Shown here: in pieces, positions 51,798 through 60,668 of the stretch
Numbering within the stretch: the stretch's first letter is position 1
Layout: every line of letters begins with the position of its first letter
Origin: Roseobacter insulae
GTDB taxonomy: Bacteria > Pseudomonadota > Alphaproteobacteria > Rhodobacterales > Rhodobacteraceae
Reading direction: 5' to 3'
Length of the DNA stretch: 64,000 nucleotides
NCBI RefSeq assembly: GCF_019375555.1
Contig: NZ_JAHXDN010000011.1
Location: 1-64,000, forward strand
Translations under genes and position numbers: made by a program
The notes under the pieces: model-generated
The model's database searches: none
What the model saw: only the letters and a program-made list of their open reading frames with translations
Told to the model about the DNA's origin: nothing

Positions 51798-52883
51798 CTA
51801 GCCGGAGGCCGCCATCGCTTTTTCCAGGGCGGCTTCGAATTGCCGTGTCGCGGCAGACCAGCTGTATTTGCGCGCATCCGCCCAGGCGGCATCGGAGAGT
51901 TTCCGGCGCTTTTCCTCCGGCAGGGCGTAGAATTCGACAATCGCGGCGGCCATCGTCTCCGGGGCGAAATCATCCAGCAAGGCCCCGTTCCGTGCAGAGA
52001 TAAGCTCCGGGGCTGCTGCTGCCGGCGTGGCGATGACGGGTGTCCCGACGGCGAGGGCTTCGAGTATCGGCAGGCCAAAACCTTCCTTGCGGGAAGGAAA
52101 CAGCCAGAGATCGCAATCCGCGTAAATCCGGGGCACCTCCTCGTCGGAAGGGGCGCGGTGATGAATGCTTCCGGCAGGCAGCGCGATATCGCCGCGCACC
52201 GGGCTGAAACCAAACGACCGCGCGCGCAGCCCCGGCACCTCCCGTGCCGCAAGGCACAGGGCGGCGGCGGCGATATCGGTGCCTTTCTGGTAACTGCCCC
52301 GGGCCTGAAGCCCGACGGTCGGCGGATCCTGCGGCTGTCGCGCCGCCGCCGTGACCGAGGCGGCGAAAGCTTCCGCATCAATGCCGTTGGGCACGATTTC
52401 CAGCAGGGGAGGCGATGCGTGCTGACGGACCAGATCCGCAAGCCAGTTGCACAGGGTAATGACGTTCATTCCCAGTTGCCATGTCTCGATAAGGGGCTCC
52501 TGCGGGGTGCTTTCAGCGCCGTAATCCTGCACGAAATAGACCTTGGCGCCTTTCTCTTTCGGCAAGGCCGCCACGGGAGCGGCTGTCGTCCACCAGGTTG
52601 CAATCACAACATCCGCGTCCGGCACATCGGCGGCCCCGACCGCCCGGTCCGTCTCCAGCGTGATGACGTTCAGCCCGGTTTCGTGAAAGAATTCCGGTTT
52701 AAGGGGTCGGAAACGCCTTTTGGCAAACAGGTCTTTTATCTTGCGCAGCAGGGAACGTTTCCTGGAGCCCCTCAACACGAGCGTCACCTCGTGGCCCAGC
52801 TCCTGCAGTCCTTTGGCATGTTGCACGATGACCCGCATGCCGCCGTTGAGAAAGGGGCGCGGCAACACAAAAGTTATTCGCAT
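51798..52883 (-). CDS. Glycosyltransferase family 4
   Basis: 361 residues. FVLPRPFLNGGMRVIVQHAKGLQELGHEV at the N-terminus is the acceptor-side glycine-rich loop. The donor half has VGLQARGSYQKGTDIAAAAL and SRKEGFGLPILEALAVGTPVI, the GT4 E-x7-E site. A single gene; probably adds a sugar in the cytoplasm. Confidence 0.87.
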   Translation of the reverse strand: MRITFVLPRPFLNGGMRVIVQHAKGLQELGHEVTLVLRGSRKRSLLRKIKDLFAKRRFRPLKPEFFHETGLNVITLETDRAVGAADVPDADVVIATWWTTAAPVAALPKEKGAKVYFVQDYGAESTPQEPLIETWQLGMNVITLCNWLADLVRQHASPPLLEIVPNGIDAEAFAASVTAAARQPQDPPTVGLQARGSYQKGTDIAAAALCLAAREVPGLRARSFGFSPVRGDIALPAGSIHHRAPSDEEVPRIYADCDLWLFPSRKEGFGLPILEALAVGTPVIATPAAAAPELISARNGALLDDFAPETMAAAIVEFYALPEEKRRKLSDAAWADARKYSWSAATRQFEAALEKAMAASG

Positions 52884-53192
52884 GTCTTCGTCTCCATGTG
52901 TGACCCGCGATATGGCGGCCCCGCCTTCTTACCCCGGGCCCTCGGGGAAGCAACCAGGCATATCCGGCCTGTGTCATCACCTGTCCTGATCCGGGGTCCT
53001 GACACGCCTCCAGCCCGGTGTCGAGATGACCGGGGAAGGGGCGGATGACCGGCAAGCCACTTTACCGATGGACGGAGCAAGGATCAGGTGCCCCGGGAAC
53101 CGACCGCCAGCAGATCCCCGATAGCTATTGAAAGGACTTGCCCGCAGACCGTATAGCGCAGGGCAGGCAGTTCTCTTACCGCAGGTGGCATC
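52884..53192. promoter_or_regulatory. Divergent control region before the GT61 gene
   Basis: 309 bases. A candidate promoter for the plus gene is TTGAAA (53128-53133), 18 bases, TATAGC (53152-53157), about 36 bp before the start codon. No gene is seen here. Confidence 0.4.
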
Positions 53193-54356
53193 TTGAAACA
53201 GGTTCTTCGCAAAATGGTGCCCACCCTGGCACTGGTCGTGCCGCGCCTGTGGCAAAAGCTGGGACTGCGCAGGGCCTTTTTTGCCTGGTTCGAAAGAAAA
53301 GACTGCAGCCTGGGGCGGACGGGCGGCACGGGCCAGGAGACATCAGGGCTGATGCACGAAGAGCTCTTCACGCCGGATCACCCCATTCACAAGCCCGCCG
53401 GACCTGACGCCCAGGCCTATGCAGACTACCTCAGGATGACCGTGGCGGAAAAGGCCACCCGGGTGACCGGCACCCTGTGGACCCAGGACGCCCGCCTGTC
53501 CTATCCCACGGCGGTCCATACGACGGCACAGGGCATCGTGCTGGACAATTACCCGAGTAAATCGGTTCTGCATAATCCCAAATACGCGCTGCCACAGGCA
53601 GTGGTCGGTCTGCGCAAACCGGTGCAGCGCCATGCCAGCGGCTTCCTGATGCAGACAAGCTGGGCACATAATTTCTATCATTGGACCATCGATATGATCC
53701 CAAGGCTGGAAACGTTTCTGACCGATCCCACGCTGCGGGGCACCCCCATCGTGATGTCCGAACGCGCGCCGAAATTTGCCCGCAAGTCGCTGGACCTGAT
53801 CGCCCCGAACCGGCCTGTGTTGTGGCTGCCTGACGGCGTGCACGCCTTTGAGACCCTGGCGATCCCGGCCAACCTGTCGACCTATGCGGTGGTATCGGCC
53901 CATGCCATGAAGTTTCTCAAGGACCGCTACCTGCCCGCGCTGCGCCGGGATCTGAAGGGGTTCACCCCACCGGGCAGGCGGGTCTACGTCTCCCGCGCGG
54001 ATGCCGCCGTGCGGCGCATTCACAACGAGCCGCAGATCGAGGCGGAGCTGAAAGAGATGGGCTTCGTCTCTGTCGTGATGTCTGATTTCAGTATCGCAGA
54101 GCAGGCGGAGATTTTTGCACAGGCAGAATCTATTGTCTGTGCGCATGGGGCGGCGCTGGCCAATCTGGCTTTCTGTCAGCCCGACACGCGGGTGCTGGAA
54201 ATCTTCCAGCAAGGCCACAGGAGCCGGGCCTATTATTCCATCTCGGGCTTGCTGGGGCTGCGCTACGGTTTTGTTCTGGGCCAGCCTGTCGGCAATGACA
54301 TCCACGTGGACCCGCCTGTGCTGCGCGATGTGCTGGCGCAAATGGACCTGTGTTAA
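53193..54356 (+). CDS. Glycosyltransferase family 61 protein (capsular polysaccharide type)
   Basis: 387 residues starting at TTG, with AGGTGG five bases upstream. The conserved DUF563/GT61 elements are AHNFYHWTIDMIPRL (about 155-169), then RRVYVSRADAAVRRIHNE (about 268-285), and FAQAESIVCAHGAALANLAFC (about 307-327). Bacterial members occur in capsule and EPS loci. It is followed 131 bp later by a large membrane protein gene, probably in the same transcript. Confidence 0.82.
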   Translation: MKQVLRKMVPTLALVVPRLWQKLGLRRAFFAWFERKDCSLGRTGGTGQETSGLMHEELFTPDHPIHKPAGPDAQAYADYLRMTVAEKATRVTGTLWTQDARLSYPTAVHTTAQGIVLDNYPSKSVLHNPKYALPQAVVGLRKPVQRHASGFLMQTSWAHNFYHWTIDMIPRLETFLTDPTLRGTPIVMSERAPKFARKSLDLIAPNRPVLWLPDGVHAFETLAIPANLSTYAVVSAHAMKFLKDRYLPALRRDLKGFTPPGRRVYVSRADAAVRRIHNEPQIEAELKEMGFVSVVMSDFSIAEQAEIFAQAESIVCAHGAALANLAFCQPDTRVLEIFQQGHRSRAYYSISGLLGLRYGFVLGQPVGNDIHVDPPVLRDVLAQMDLC

Positions 54357-54487
54357 CTCCCACACAGCCCGTCATTTTCTCCGGCCCGGGGCTTCACGCC
54401 ATGCATGGTGTCTTGTAGGTCAGAAGGGCCCGGCCAAGTTGTTGTGGCGTCGTATTTTATCACTTCATTTAACCGCAGGGCCGTCTT

Positions 54488-56101
54488 GTGCAGAAGATTT
54501 CTTGGTTTCTTGGTTTCGGCCTGCTTGTCCCGTTCTATCTGGTCTTTGCCGTTGTGCCGGTTGTTTACGACACCAATCACATGGCGGATACCCTGTTTTC
54601 TGCCGACATCGGTTGGCGCATTCTGCAAGGTGCCGACCCGGTTCTTGATTTCGGCCATCACTACGCAGGGCTCTTTGGCGAATACATCGCCCTCGGTTTC
54701 AGCCTGTTCGGCCCCACGCTCAAGGCGCTCGATTATGCATCTTTGCTGATGGCCGGAACAGCCCTGATCCTGGGAGGGGTGATCTGCTACCGCCGCACGG
54801 GACTGTGGAGCTACCTGCTTTTTGCCATCTTCACGTCCGCCTGCATGCTGATGCGGGCCCCCATGGAAATCATTCCGGCCATTACCAAGCCGATGTCGGC
54901 CCACTCCTTTGTCTATAACCGGTTTGCCATGTCGCTGGGGCTTGCCGCGTTTTTCTATTGTTTCCTGGCAACGCCGAACAAGATACTTGAGGCCATCGCG
55001 GGGGCGGTCACCGGGGCGATCATCGTCATGTTGATGCTCCTGAAAACCTCCTTTGGTGTTATCCTGCCCGCAGTGCTGCTGGTGCTGCTGATCCAGGGCA
55101 GGATCTGGTCCGGCATCTGGGTTGCGGTCGGGGTCGTTATGGCCATGGGGCTGCTGGATCCGGGGTTTTCCAAATTCATCGGCTCTTCCAGATATGCGGC
55201 GGCCTCGGTGGGAGACAGGCTGACACCCACGGGGCTGATCTGGAAAACACTCGGATTACTGAGCAACCAGCCAACCGTTCTGGTGCTTGCGATTGCCAGC
55301 CTGATCCTCACACTGACCACGGCGGGCGTGGCATGGGTACCGGTTCTGATCACGACTCTGGCACTGGGTGCGGGCGCATTCGGCATGGCCCTGACCATGG
55401 GTGGCATGGGATCCATCGGTCATCAGTTCCTGGTGCTTGTCACCGCCCTGAGCCTGTGTCTGGCCGAAGTTGTCAGGCAAGCCGGGGCCGGCCCCCGCCA
55501 CCCGGTGCGCATCATGGCGCTGGTGTTGATGGCAGCCTTTGCCGGCCCGCATCTGCTGAATACACTGGGAACAGGGGTGATCGCACTGAACAATCAATCC
55601 CGCGTCCTGTTCCCGGCAGGCCCGCTGGCTGGCTATTATGCCGAAGCGCGCCCGGGAAAAGACCTCTACCGGGTGATCAGCAAACCCAATGCTCCCGACC
55701 GGCTGGCGCAGCTGACCCGTGCGGCCACCATCCGCCGGGCAGAAGGCGCGCCGCTCGACACCGGTATCGAATACATCATGCTGGCGGACGGGTTTCACCA
55801 GCTGGCGCAGATGCCCGGGGCCGCGGAATACGGCATCGCGGCCGATACGCGGTTCTCCTTCAGCTTCGCCCTGGGGGCGCCGCCTGTTCTGGCCTACCCT
55901 CCGTGGCAATGGGATACCTCGCCCGAGTTTCAGGACCCCGAAACGCTGCGGGCCGATCTGGACATCGCGATGATCGCCCGCTTTGCGGAGGCTGAAAGCC
56001 CTTTGCGCCGGATCACGAAAGAACACTTCAAGCTATGCCGGAGATCGGCGTTGTGGGATATATACCTGCGAGACGGACTGGACCGGACATCATGCAACTG
56101 A
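54488..56101 (+). CDS. Multi-pass membrane protein of unknown function (GT-C or polymerase-like)
   Basis: 537 residues from GTG 54488, with GCAGGG upstream. About ten transmembrane segments fill residues 5-370, and a soluble part follows (about 380-537) with RLAQLTRAATIRRAEG, GIEYIMLADGFHQLAQMPG and PPWQWDTSPEFQDPE. The first loop has DTNHMADTLFSADIGWRILQGADPVLDFGHHY, with acidic residues reminiscent of GT-C enzymes that use lipid-phosphate sugars. A DPM1-like GT2 gene follows, which would make such a donor. I do not recognise a named family. Possibly a second polymerase or periplasmic glycosyltransferase. Confidence 0.6.
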   Translation: MQKISWFLGFGLLVPFYLVFAVVPVVYDTNHMADTLFSADIGWRILQGADPVLDFGHHYAGLFGEYIALGFSLFGPTLKALDYASLLMAGTALILGGVICYRRTGLWSYLLFAIFTSACMLMRAPMEIIPAITKPMSAHSFVYNRFAMSLGLAAFFYCFLATPNKILEAIAGAVTGAIIVMLMLLKTSFGVILPAVLLVLLIQGRIWSGIWVAVGVVMAMGLLDPGFSKFIGSSRYAAASVGDRLTPTGLIWKTLGLLSNQPTVLVLAIASLILTLTTAGVAWVPVLITTLALGAGAFGMALTMGGMGSIGHQFLVLVTALSLCLAEVVRQAGAGPRHPVRIMALVLMAAFAGPHLLNTLGTGVIALNNQSRVLFPAGPLAGYYAEARPGKDLYRVISKPNAPDRLAQLTRAATIRRAEGAPLDTGIEYIMLADGFHQLAQMPGAAEYGIAADTRFSFSFALGAPPVLAYPPWQWDTSPEFQDPETLRADLDIAMIARFAEAESPLRRITKEHFKLCRRSALWDIYLRDGLDRTSCN

Positions 56102-56197
56102 CCTGTGACATTCTCTTGCCCCAAAGCCGTCATAGCACCGTGAAATACAGTCTCTGTCGTGGCGGTTTCACCCCGCGGCCCAAGGAATGGATTTCCC

Positions 56198-57193
56198 ATG
56201 AGTGACCCTTATCTTTCCGTCGTTGTCCCCTGCTATAACGAAGAGGCCGTGCTGGAAGAGCTGATCAAACGTGTCACCTCGGCGTTGCAGGACATCAACA
56301 TCTCCTCCTACGAGATCGTTTTGGTGGATGACGGCTCCGGGGATGAAACGGCCCGGCTCATGCGCGCCGCCCATACCGCGGACCCGCGCGTCACCGGCGT
56401 GTTCCTGTCGCGCAACCATGGACATCAGCTGGCCCTGACCGCCGGGCTGAGCGTCTGCCGCGGTGCCCGTATCCTGATCATTGACGCCGATCTGCAGGAT
56501 CCTCCCGAACTGCTGGGGCCGATGCTGGAAAAAATGGATCAGGGGTTCGACGTGGTCTACGGCAAGCGGATCAACCGTGCCGGCGAAAGTATCTTCAAAA
56601 AGGCATCGGCCAAGCTTTTTTACAGGTTTTTCCGCAAGCTCGTCGATCTCGACATGCCGCTGGATACCGGGGATTTCCGGCTGATGAGCCGCAAGGCGCT
56701 CAATGTCCTGCTGCAAATGCCCGAGCAGCACCGCTTTATCCGGGGCATGGTCTCGTGGATCGGTTTCCGGCAGGCGGCGCTGGAATACGAACGCGCCGAA
56801 CGGTTTTCCGGCGAGACGAAATATCCGCTCAAGAAGATGCTGCTGTTTGCCGCCGATGCGATCACCGGGTTTTCGACGATCCCGCTGCGGCTCGCCACAT
56901 GGCTGGGGTTTCTCTGTGCTCTTTCTTCGGTGCCGGTAGCCATATACGTGTTGCTGGGTTTCATGCGGGGGACAACGGTACAGGGCTGGACATCGGTCAT
57001 GCTGATCGTGCTGATCCTCGGGGCGATCCAGCTGATCGTGATCGGGATCCTGGGGGAATATATCGGGCGGCTCTACATGCAGAGCAAGCAGCGTCCGCTT
57101 TTCGTCATCGATGAAGTCCTGCGCGATGAAGCGGATGATACCCTGGCCCCGCCGCAGACCTCCCCAACATCACAGGTCAGCAGCCTGCGATAG
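56198..57193 (+). CDS. Polyprenyl-phosphate glycosyltransferase, DPM1/ArnC/GtrB-like
   Basis: 331 residues from ATG 56198. GT2 motifs SVVVPCYNEEAVLEEL, VLVDDGSGDETA, FLSRNHGHQLALTAGL, and IIDADLQDPPELL with the DxD-like site, then two C-terminal transmembrane segments (about 235-258 and 267-292). This architecture is that of enzymes which attach a sugar to undecaprenyl phosphate for later use in the periplasm. It follows the GT-C-like membrane protein by 96 bp. Convergent with the YbhN-like gene, seven bases apart. Confidence 0.87.
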   Translation: MSDPYLSVVVPCYNEEAVLEELIKRVTSALQDINISSYEIVLVDDGSGDETARLMRAAHTADPRVTGVFLSRNHGHQLALTAGLSVCRGARILIIDADLQDPPELLGPMLEKMDQGFDVVYGKRINRAGESIFKKASAKLFYRFFRKLVDLDMPLDTGDFRLMSRKALNVLLQMPEQHRFIRGMVSWIGFRQAALEYERAERFSGETKYPLKKMLLFAADAITGFSTIPLRLATWLGFLCALSSVPVAIYVLLGFMRGTTVQGWTSVMLIVLILGAIQLIVIGILGEYIGRLYMQSKQRPLFVIDEVLRDEADDTLAPPQTSPTSQVSSLR

Positions 57194-57199
57194 GCCGTC

Positions 57200-58165
57200 T
57201 CACGGCGTGGGGCCCGACCGGCGGGCGCGCAGCACTTGGGCGCCCCATGACAGCAGGCCAAGGCTGATCGCAATTGTCAGCCCGGTAGACTGGATCAGGA
57301 TCGAGGCCAACAGCGCATCGACGGCCGAATGCCCCCAGGCCGTCATCACCGCCACCATGGCCGCCTGGAAACTGACCAGATTGCCGGGCGCCGCGGAGAC
57401 GAGCGCAATCAGGTTGACGGCCCCTACACAGCCAAGCGCCAGCGCAACCGGCACCGGTGTGTCGAGAATGAGCGACAGGGCCGCCCAGAACCCCAGCGCC
57501 ATCAGGGCCCAGATGGCCAGCGTCATGAGTACGATCGTCGCGTGCAACCGGGTATCGGACATGTAGTCAAAGCTGCGGATCAGCCGCTGTGCGGCCTCCC
57601 GGGCCACGGGCAGGCGCCCGGCCACCTGCATCAGCCGGGGGCGACCGAACCAAACCAGCAGATACCCCGCGATCAGCCCGGCCATCAGCAGGGTAACGGC
57701 CGCCGCACCGAACCCCTCAACCGCCACCGCGGCAATGCCCAGCGACAAGAAGACGACCAGCAGGATCAGATCGGTCCAGCGCTCCGCTGCCCAATTGCCC
57801 ACGGCGGTAACCCCGGAGCCGCCCTGGCGCTGCACCCAGTGGGCGCGCACCCCTTCGCCCAGTCGGAAGGGCGTGACCGCCCCCAACATGAAAAGCCATG
57901 GGAAAGCGCGGATGATCCCGGACCAGCGCACCGGCACGCTGCGCCGGGTCAACACCCCGAACCGCAGCAGGCGCAGGACAAAAGCGGCAAAAAATGCCGC
58001 GCCGAAGGCTGCCACCGCAGGCCCGCCGCCCCGGGCAATCACTTCCGCCCATTCAGACCGGCTGGGCAGCCTGTCGAGCGAGGCATATAAAAAGAGACCC
58101 AACACGATCCAGATCGCCACATAGATGGCAATCCGGATGCCTTGGGGCAGGGAAGAACGGCTCAT
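57200..58165 (-). CDS. YbhN/AglD-type membrane protein (LPG_synthase_TM family)
   Basis: 321 residues from ATG 58165, which overlaps the stop of the sulfotransferase gene (ATGA); the frame is open to 58189. About seven hydrophobic segments, with RLLRFGVLTRR, TPFRLGEGVRAHWV and ERWTDLILLV, which match the flippase-like domain of the UPF0104 family. Members often accompany dolichol/undecaprenyl-phosphate sugar synthases such as the neighbouring GT2, perhaps for flipping the lipid-linked sugar. Exact role is unproven. Confidence 0.75.
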   Translation of the reverse strand: MSRSSLPQGIRIAIYVAIWIVLGLFLYASLDRLPSRSEWAEVIARGGGPAVAAFGAAFFAAFVLRLLRFGVLTRRSVPVRWSGIIRAFPWLFMLGAVTPFRLGEGVRAHWVQRQGGSGVTAVGNWAAERWTDLILLVVFLSLGIAAVAVEGFGAAAVTLLMAGLIAGYLLVWFGRPRLMQVAGRLPVAREAAQRLIRSFDYMSDTRLHATIVLMTLAIWALMALGFWAALSLILDTPVPVALALGCVGAVNLIALVSAAPGNLVSFQAAMVAVMTAWGHSAVDALLASILIQSTGLTIAISLGLLSWGAQVLRARRSGPTP

Positions 58166-59004
58166 GTGCCCAGAATGGCCGAAACGCACTCGGGATGGGC
58201 GTGTACCCGCACCGGCCCGTCGGATTTCGCCATCAGGGCCTGCAGCGCCGCGTAAGCATGGCGCACATGGGCGGGGCTGTCTTCCAGCGATGCCATCTGG
58301 GTGCGTAACCTCAGATCGAAAGCACCCACCATGTCCTGAAACTGCGGCGCGCCGGTGGGAACCCCCATCAGATAGGCCAGCCGCTCGAAGGCACCACGCT
58401 GCGTTTGCGCGTCGAAAAAGGCGTCGAAATCGACAAAGGATACGTCACTGTCCTGCGGTAGCTGCGCGATGAACCCCCGGATATGATAGAGCCAGTAGCG
58501 GTGGCCAAAGGCCAGTGGCAGCCCTTCGCGCTGCTTCAGCGATCCTGCCACTGCGGCGGGGTTGCGAAAGCTGAAAAAGAGCCGCTCGACCGACCCCCGC
58601 GCCAGCCAGGACGACAGCGTCAGGCAGAACCGCGGATCCTTCACAAAGCTGTCTTTGTAGGTGTCGTGCAAACGGGTGATCTCCGCCTCGTAGGCGGTAG
58701 CGCGGGCATTGATGCGGGGTACCGGGGGAAACAGGAAATACTTCCACTTGCGCGCGGCAAAGCTGTTGAGCGCACGGGCCACGCCGCTTTCAGGCGCCTC
58801 CAGCCAGTAATCGATGCGTGCCCTGTCGCCGAGGATCATCCGGTTGTTGATGTCCACGACCTCGATGTTTTCGAAATATCCGTTCTGGTTCCACAGATCT
58901 GCCTTGAAAAGCAGCTCTTCCGGTCCGAAATCCGCCCCCAGCCGACTAAGCGCCTGCGACAGAAAGGACGTGCCGCTGCGATGCATGCCTGTGACAATAT
59001 CCAT
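58162..59004 (-). CDS. Sulfotransferase family protein (7 of 7)
   Basis: 280 residues. It begins directly with the donor loop TGMHRSGTSFLSQAL (5-19), as in bacterial sulfotransferase-like proteins that act on cell-surface sugars. FVKDPRFCLTLSSWL and FFSFRNPAAVAGSLKQREG (3'-phosphate segment, about 141-159) follow. The stop overlaps the start of the YbhN-like gene. Function as a sulfotransferase rests on these segments. Confidence 0.75.
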   Translation of the reverse strand: MDIVTGMHRSGTSFLSQALSRLGADFGPEELLFKADLWNQNGYFENIEVVDINNRMILGDRARIDYWLEAPESGVARALNSFAARKWKYFLFPPVPRINARATAYEAEITRLHDTYKDSFVKDPRFCLTLSSWLARGSVERLFFSFRNPAAVAGSLKQREGLPLAFGHRYWLYHIRGFIAQLPQDSDVSFVDFDAFFDAQTQRGAFERLAYLMGVPTGAPQFQDMVGAFDLRLRTQMASLEDSPAHVRHAYAALQALMAKSDGPVRVHAHPECVSAILGT

Positions 59005-59249
59005 AGGGTTTTCTCAACTTCGCAATAAAAGCAGCGTGCCACCAAAATTTATCCGGGTTTGGAATGCTTTGGGGGCATTGGCAACAAAAATATGCGGCGT
59101 TGCAAACCGGCACGACCCTGTTGGGTCGGACAATCGCGCGATGCTCAGACCTTTCCTTTGCCCGGTCCAATTGTTGCCGTATTGTCATCCAAAACAGTAT
59201 GTGTTGGAAACAATCTCGCAAACGCACCATAGTAGGATAGGCGCCTGTC

Positions 59250-60662
59250 ATGATTTACCCGGTTATTCTTTGCGGCGGCTCCGGCACGCGGCTGTGGCCT
59301 TCCTCGCGCAAGGCGTTTCCCAAGCAGTTCAGCAGGCTCATCGGCGAGGAAACCCTGTTTCAGGCGACCCTGAAAAGGTTCACGACGCCTGATTTCGCGG
59401 CTCCCGTGATCATGACCAATGCCGATTTCCGTTTCATCGTGATGGAGCAATGCGCCGATGTCGGGCTCACGGATGCGCGGGTGGTGATCGAACCGGCCCT
59501 GCGCAATACCGCCCCGGCGATCCTGACCGCCGCCCTGATGCTGGAAGACGACCCCGAGGCGATGATGCTGGTCGCCCCCTCCGATCACATCATGAGCGGG
59601 CTGGAAGATTTCCACGCCGCGATCCGCGCGGGCAGGGATGCTGCGGCCGCGGGTAACCTAGTGACCTTCGGGGTCACGCCGGACCGGCCCGAGACCGCTT
59701 ACGGCTATCTGGAACTGGCGGCCCCCGCGACCGGCAACACCCCGGTAAAACTGAAAAGCTTCACCGAGAAGCCTGATTTAGAGACCGCAAAGGCCCTGGT
59801 GGACGGCAAGCTCCATCTGTGGAATGCCGGGCTCTTTTTGTGGCGCGTGCGCGATATCATCGCCGCCTTCGAGGCGCATGCCCCGGACATGATCGCGCCC
59901 TGCCGGCAGGCCATCGCGGAAAAGGAAGAGGATCTGGGGTTCACCCGTCTGGGTCCTGCGGGTTTCGAGGCGGTGCGCGCGGAATCGATCGATTACGCGG
60001 TGATGGAGCACGCAGATAACATCATGGCGGTGCCGCTGACCAATGGCTGGTCCGATCTGGGCAGCTGGGACGCGCTTTGGGCGGCGTCGACCCCCGATGC
60101 GGCCGGCATGGTGCAGCAGGGTGCCACCACCGCCGTGGGATGCGAAAACAGCTTCCTGCGCTCGGAAGACGACAACCTGCACCTGGTGGGCGTGGGGTTG
60201 CAGAACATCGTGGCCGTGGCGATGCGCGACGCGGTGCTGGTGGCGGACATGAGCGCGTCGCAGCAGGTCAAGGAGGCGGTGACCCTGCTGAAAGAGGCGC
60301 AGGTCGAACAGGCCACGGAGTATCCGCGCTTCTACCGGCCCTGGGGCTGGTACGAGACGCTCTGCCTCGGCAGCCGTTTCCAGGTCAAACGCATCATGGT
60401 GAAACCGGGCGGCGTGCTGAGCCTGCAAAGCCACGTGCACCGGTCCGAGCACTGGATCGTGGTGGCCGGCACGGCGGAGGTGACCGTCGGCGAAGAGGTC
60501 AAGCTGCTCACGGAAAACCAGTCCGTCTATATTCCGCTGGGGGCCGTGCACCGCATGGCCAACCCCGGGCAACTGCCGATGTACCTGATCGAAGTACAGA
60601 CCGGCGCCTACCTTGGTGAAGATGACATCGTGCGCTACGAGGACATCTATAACCGGGGTTAG
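59250..60662 (+). CDS. manC: Mannose-1-phosphate guanylyltransferase / mannose-6-phosphate isomerase
   Basis: 470 residues, the usual bifunctional length. The nucleotidyltransferase part opens ILCGGSGTRLWPSSR (6-20), followed by ALRNTAPAI, LVAPSDHIM and FTEKP. The C-terminal cupin (from about 355) has RPWGWYE, HRSEHWIVVAGTA and YIPLGAVHRMANPG. It makes GDP-mannose from GTP and mannose-1-phosphate and interconverts mannose- and fructose-6-phosphate. No phosphomannomutase is in the window. AGGA lies upstream of the ATG. Convergent with ugd. Confidence 0.93.
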   Translation: MIYPVILCGGSGTRLWPSSRKAFPKQFSRLIGEETLFQATLKRFTTPDFAAPVIMTNADFRFIVMEQCADVGLTDARVVIEPALRNTAPAILTAALMLEDDPEAMMLVAPSDHIMSGLEDFHAAIRAGRDAAAAGNLVTFGVTPDRPETAYGYLELAAPATGNTPVKLKSFTEKPDLETAKALVDGKLHLWNAGLFLWRVRDIIAAFEAHAPDMIAPCRQAIAEKEEDLGFTRLGPAGFEAVRAESIDYAVMEHADNIMAVPLTNGWSDLGSWDALWAASTPDAAGMVQQGATTAVGCENSFLRSEDDNLHLVGVGLQNIVAVAMRDAVLVADMSASQQVKEAVTLLKEAQVEQATEYPRFYRPWGWYETLCLGSRFQVKRIMVKPGGVLSLQSHVHRSEHWIVVAGTAEVTVGEEVKLLTENQSVYIPLGAVHRMANPGQLPMYLIEVQTGAYLGEDDIVRYEDIYNRG

Positions 60663-60668
60663 AGCCTG

